From assembly GCF_021155765.1 (NCBI RefSeq), contig NC_060105.1:1736001-1800000 (forward strand): a stretch of DNA of 64,000 nucleotides, in the 5' to 3' direction. Numbering within the stretch: the stretch's first letter is position 1; each line of letters opens with the position of its first letter. This DNA is from Diprion similis. Lineage: Eukaryota; Arthropoda; Insecta; Hymenoptera; Diprionidae. Of this stretch, positions 62,919 to 64,000 are shown one piece after another. Under the pieces are notes generated by a model, which was not told where the DNA came from, ran no database searches, and worked only from the letters and a program-made list of their open reading frames with translations. The position numbers were made by a program, and so were the translations under genes.

Positions 62919-64000
62919 CAAGTAAGTCTCTGGCTATAACCCGACCTAAAGTAAATATTGAAAACTGATTTAGAGAAACATTCCTCAGGCTGCAGTGTTT
63001 ATTTAAAGTTTCAATCTCGAACGAAACTCGCGAGCTTATCGCTCGGCAGGCTCTCCAGCTCTTCACCCGACAAAGTTCGAATGATCCACGTTTTGAAAAT
63101 GCAACGTTCCGATCGAAAAAAATGTTCGAAAAGCGAGAGAACCGATTTTGTCCAGCCCGCGTGTTATTTTTAATGCAAAAAAAATAAATAAATAAATAAA
63201 TAAATCACTGATCGAAATAAGAGATCCACGTGCGGAAGTGAAACTCTAGGAGAGTTTTCTAAGCAGTGATAAACTCGATCGGATCGATCCCGGTTTACGA
63301 TGAGAGCTGTAACATACTTGTAACGACCGACTGTAACAACTCGCTGCAGAGCAATTTGACCGAAAGCTCGTATATTTTAACTTCTACTTCGGCACGCGAT
63401 ACGTCGAAAACCGTGACTAGAGTAGACGAGACAAAAAACACGTCCAAGGAACGGTATTCGTGACAGAAATGTGTAAAACGTTGAGGAAAATGAAATTTCC
63501 GACGCTGCTGAGCGAGGTGAAAAATTGGGGAAACGGGAGGCGGAACATCCGTTGCAGCTTTTTGTTAGACAAGAGAAAGAAAGAAAGAAGAAAGATAAGA
63601 GAAACCACATTGAACACTACTCAGATTCTAGATCTCGAAACAGATATAAAATTTTTATTTTTTCTGCCTGATGTGTTGAAAAAAAAAAAGTTTTCAAAAT
63701 TCGAATGAACCTGATTGTGAGTTCAATTCGACTAGTTGAATGAAATCCATAAAATTTAAGTATTTTCACATGTGATTGTGAGTATAGAGCCACAACGTGT
63801 CGTGATAATAAGACGTCGTTTTTTTTGCAGCGCTAAAAAGTTGGCCAAAAACTTTCCAAATTTGACCAGTTACCATATTTCATACGTCATATTCGGGTGC
63901 CTTTCTAATCGCTGCGCAACGATCGCGGTTCTCCCTTATCTTCATCCCCCTGCGTGCCTCGAAGGGTTCGACGTCGAAGTTTTCGAGAGCAAAAAAGAGG

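Larger units (their letters stand above)
48017..64000. other. Gene-poor right end: far 5' region of the calexcitin-like gene and/or intergenic
   Basis: No coding gene is recognisable in these 16 kb. It holds element copy 3 and many simple repeats: (TA)n 49101-49145, (GA)n 49640-49672, 60014-60051 and 62891-62917, (TC)n 60362-60396, (AAG)n 58966-59006, and long A/T runs. A GC-rich patch lies at 48340-48480 and a TAATTG/CAATTA cluster at 58098-58174. A non-coding exon of the calexcitin-like gene probably lies somewhere here or further right. Confidence 0.45.

Overview
The window looks like nuclear DNA of an insect, most likely a hymenopteran. It is AT-rich, with spliced genes using GT-AG introns, abundant (TA)n, (GA)n and poly-A/T microsatellites, a degenerate TTAGG-type array at 34095-34131, and a non-autonomous inverted-repeat transposon family. 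No bacterial, viral or CRISPR features were seen. The order-level assignment is inference from gene family type and the TTAGG-like array.

Left half (1-31.5 kb, plus strand): three paralogous secreted animal haem peroxidases in tandem. Gene A (exons 1-4632) enters from the left edge and lacks its N-terminus. Gene B (15735-21734, 703 aa) is complete; a TATA box plus initiator at 9173-9207 and a short non-coding exon 9204-9248 probably form its distant promoter. Gene C (22471-31526, predicted 2683 aa) is the most unusual object. One 5.8-kb first exon encodes a signal peptide, an acidic leader, fourteen about 45-residue lysine-rich helical modules and a Ser/Glu-rich repeat tail. This is spliced onto a peroxidase domain homologous to A and B. 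The three genes share most intron positions; A has lost (or never had) one and C another. All three keep the distal and proximal histidines, but none has the acidic residues that form haem esters in myeloperoxidase.

Middle (31.5-37.8 kb): an LRMDA/C10orf11-like leucine-rich-repeat gene on the minus strand (32161-33480), convergent with gene C. Its start codon appears to be split by an intron. A 4.3-kb intergenic stretch with the TTAGG-like array follows.

Right part (37.8-64 kb): a six-coding-exon calexcitin-like EF-hand gene on the minus strand (37807-48009, 185 aa, three canonical EF loops), with large introns and at least one further 5' non-coding exon to the right. From about 48 to 64 kb no coding gene is recognisable. 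The region is low-complexity DNA, a third copy of the inverted-repeat element, and a few patches that may be regulatory.

The peroxidases probably act outside the cell, cross-linking protein or defending with H2O2 as known members of the family do. The calexcitin-like and LRR genes are unrelated neighbours.
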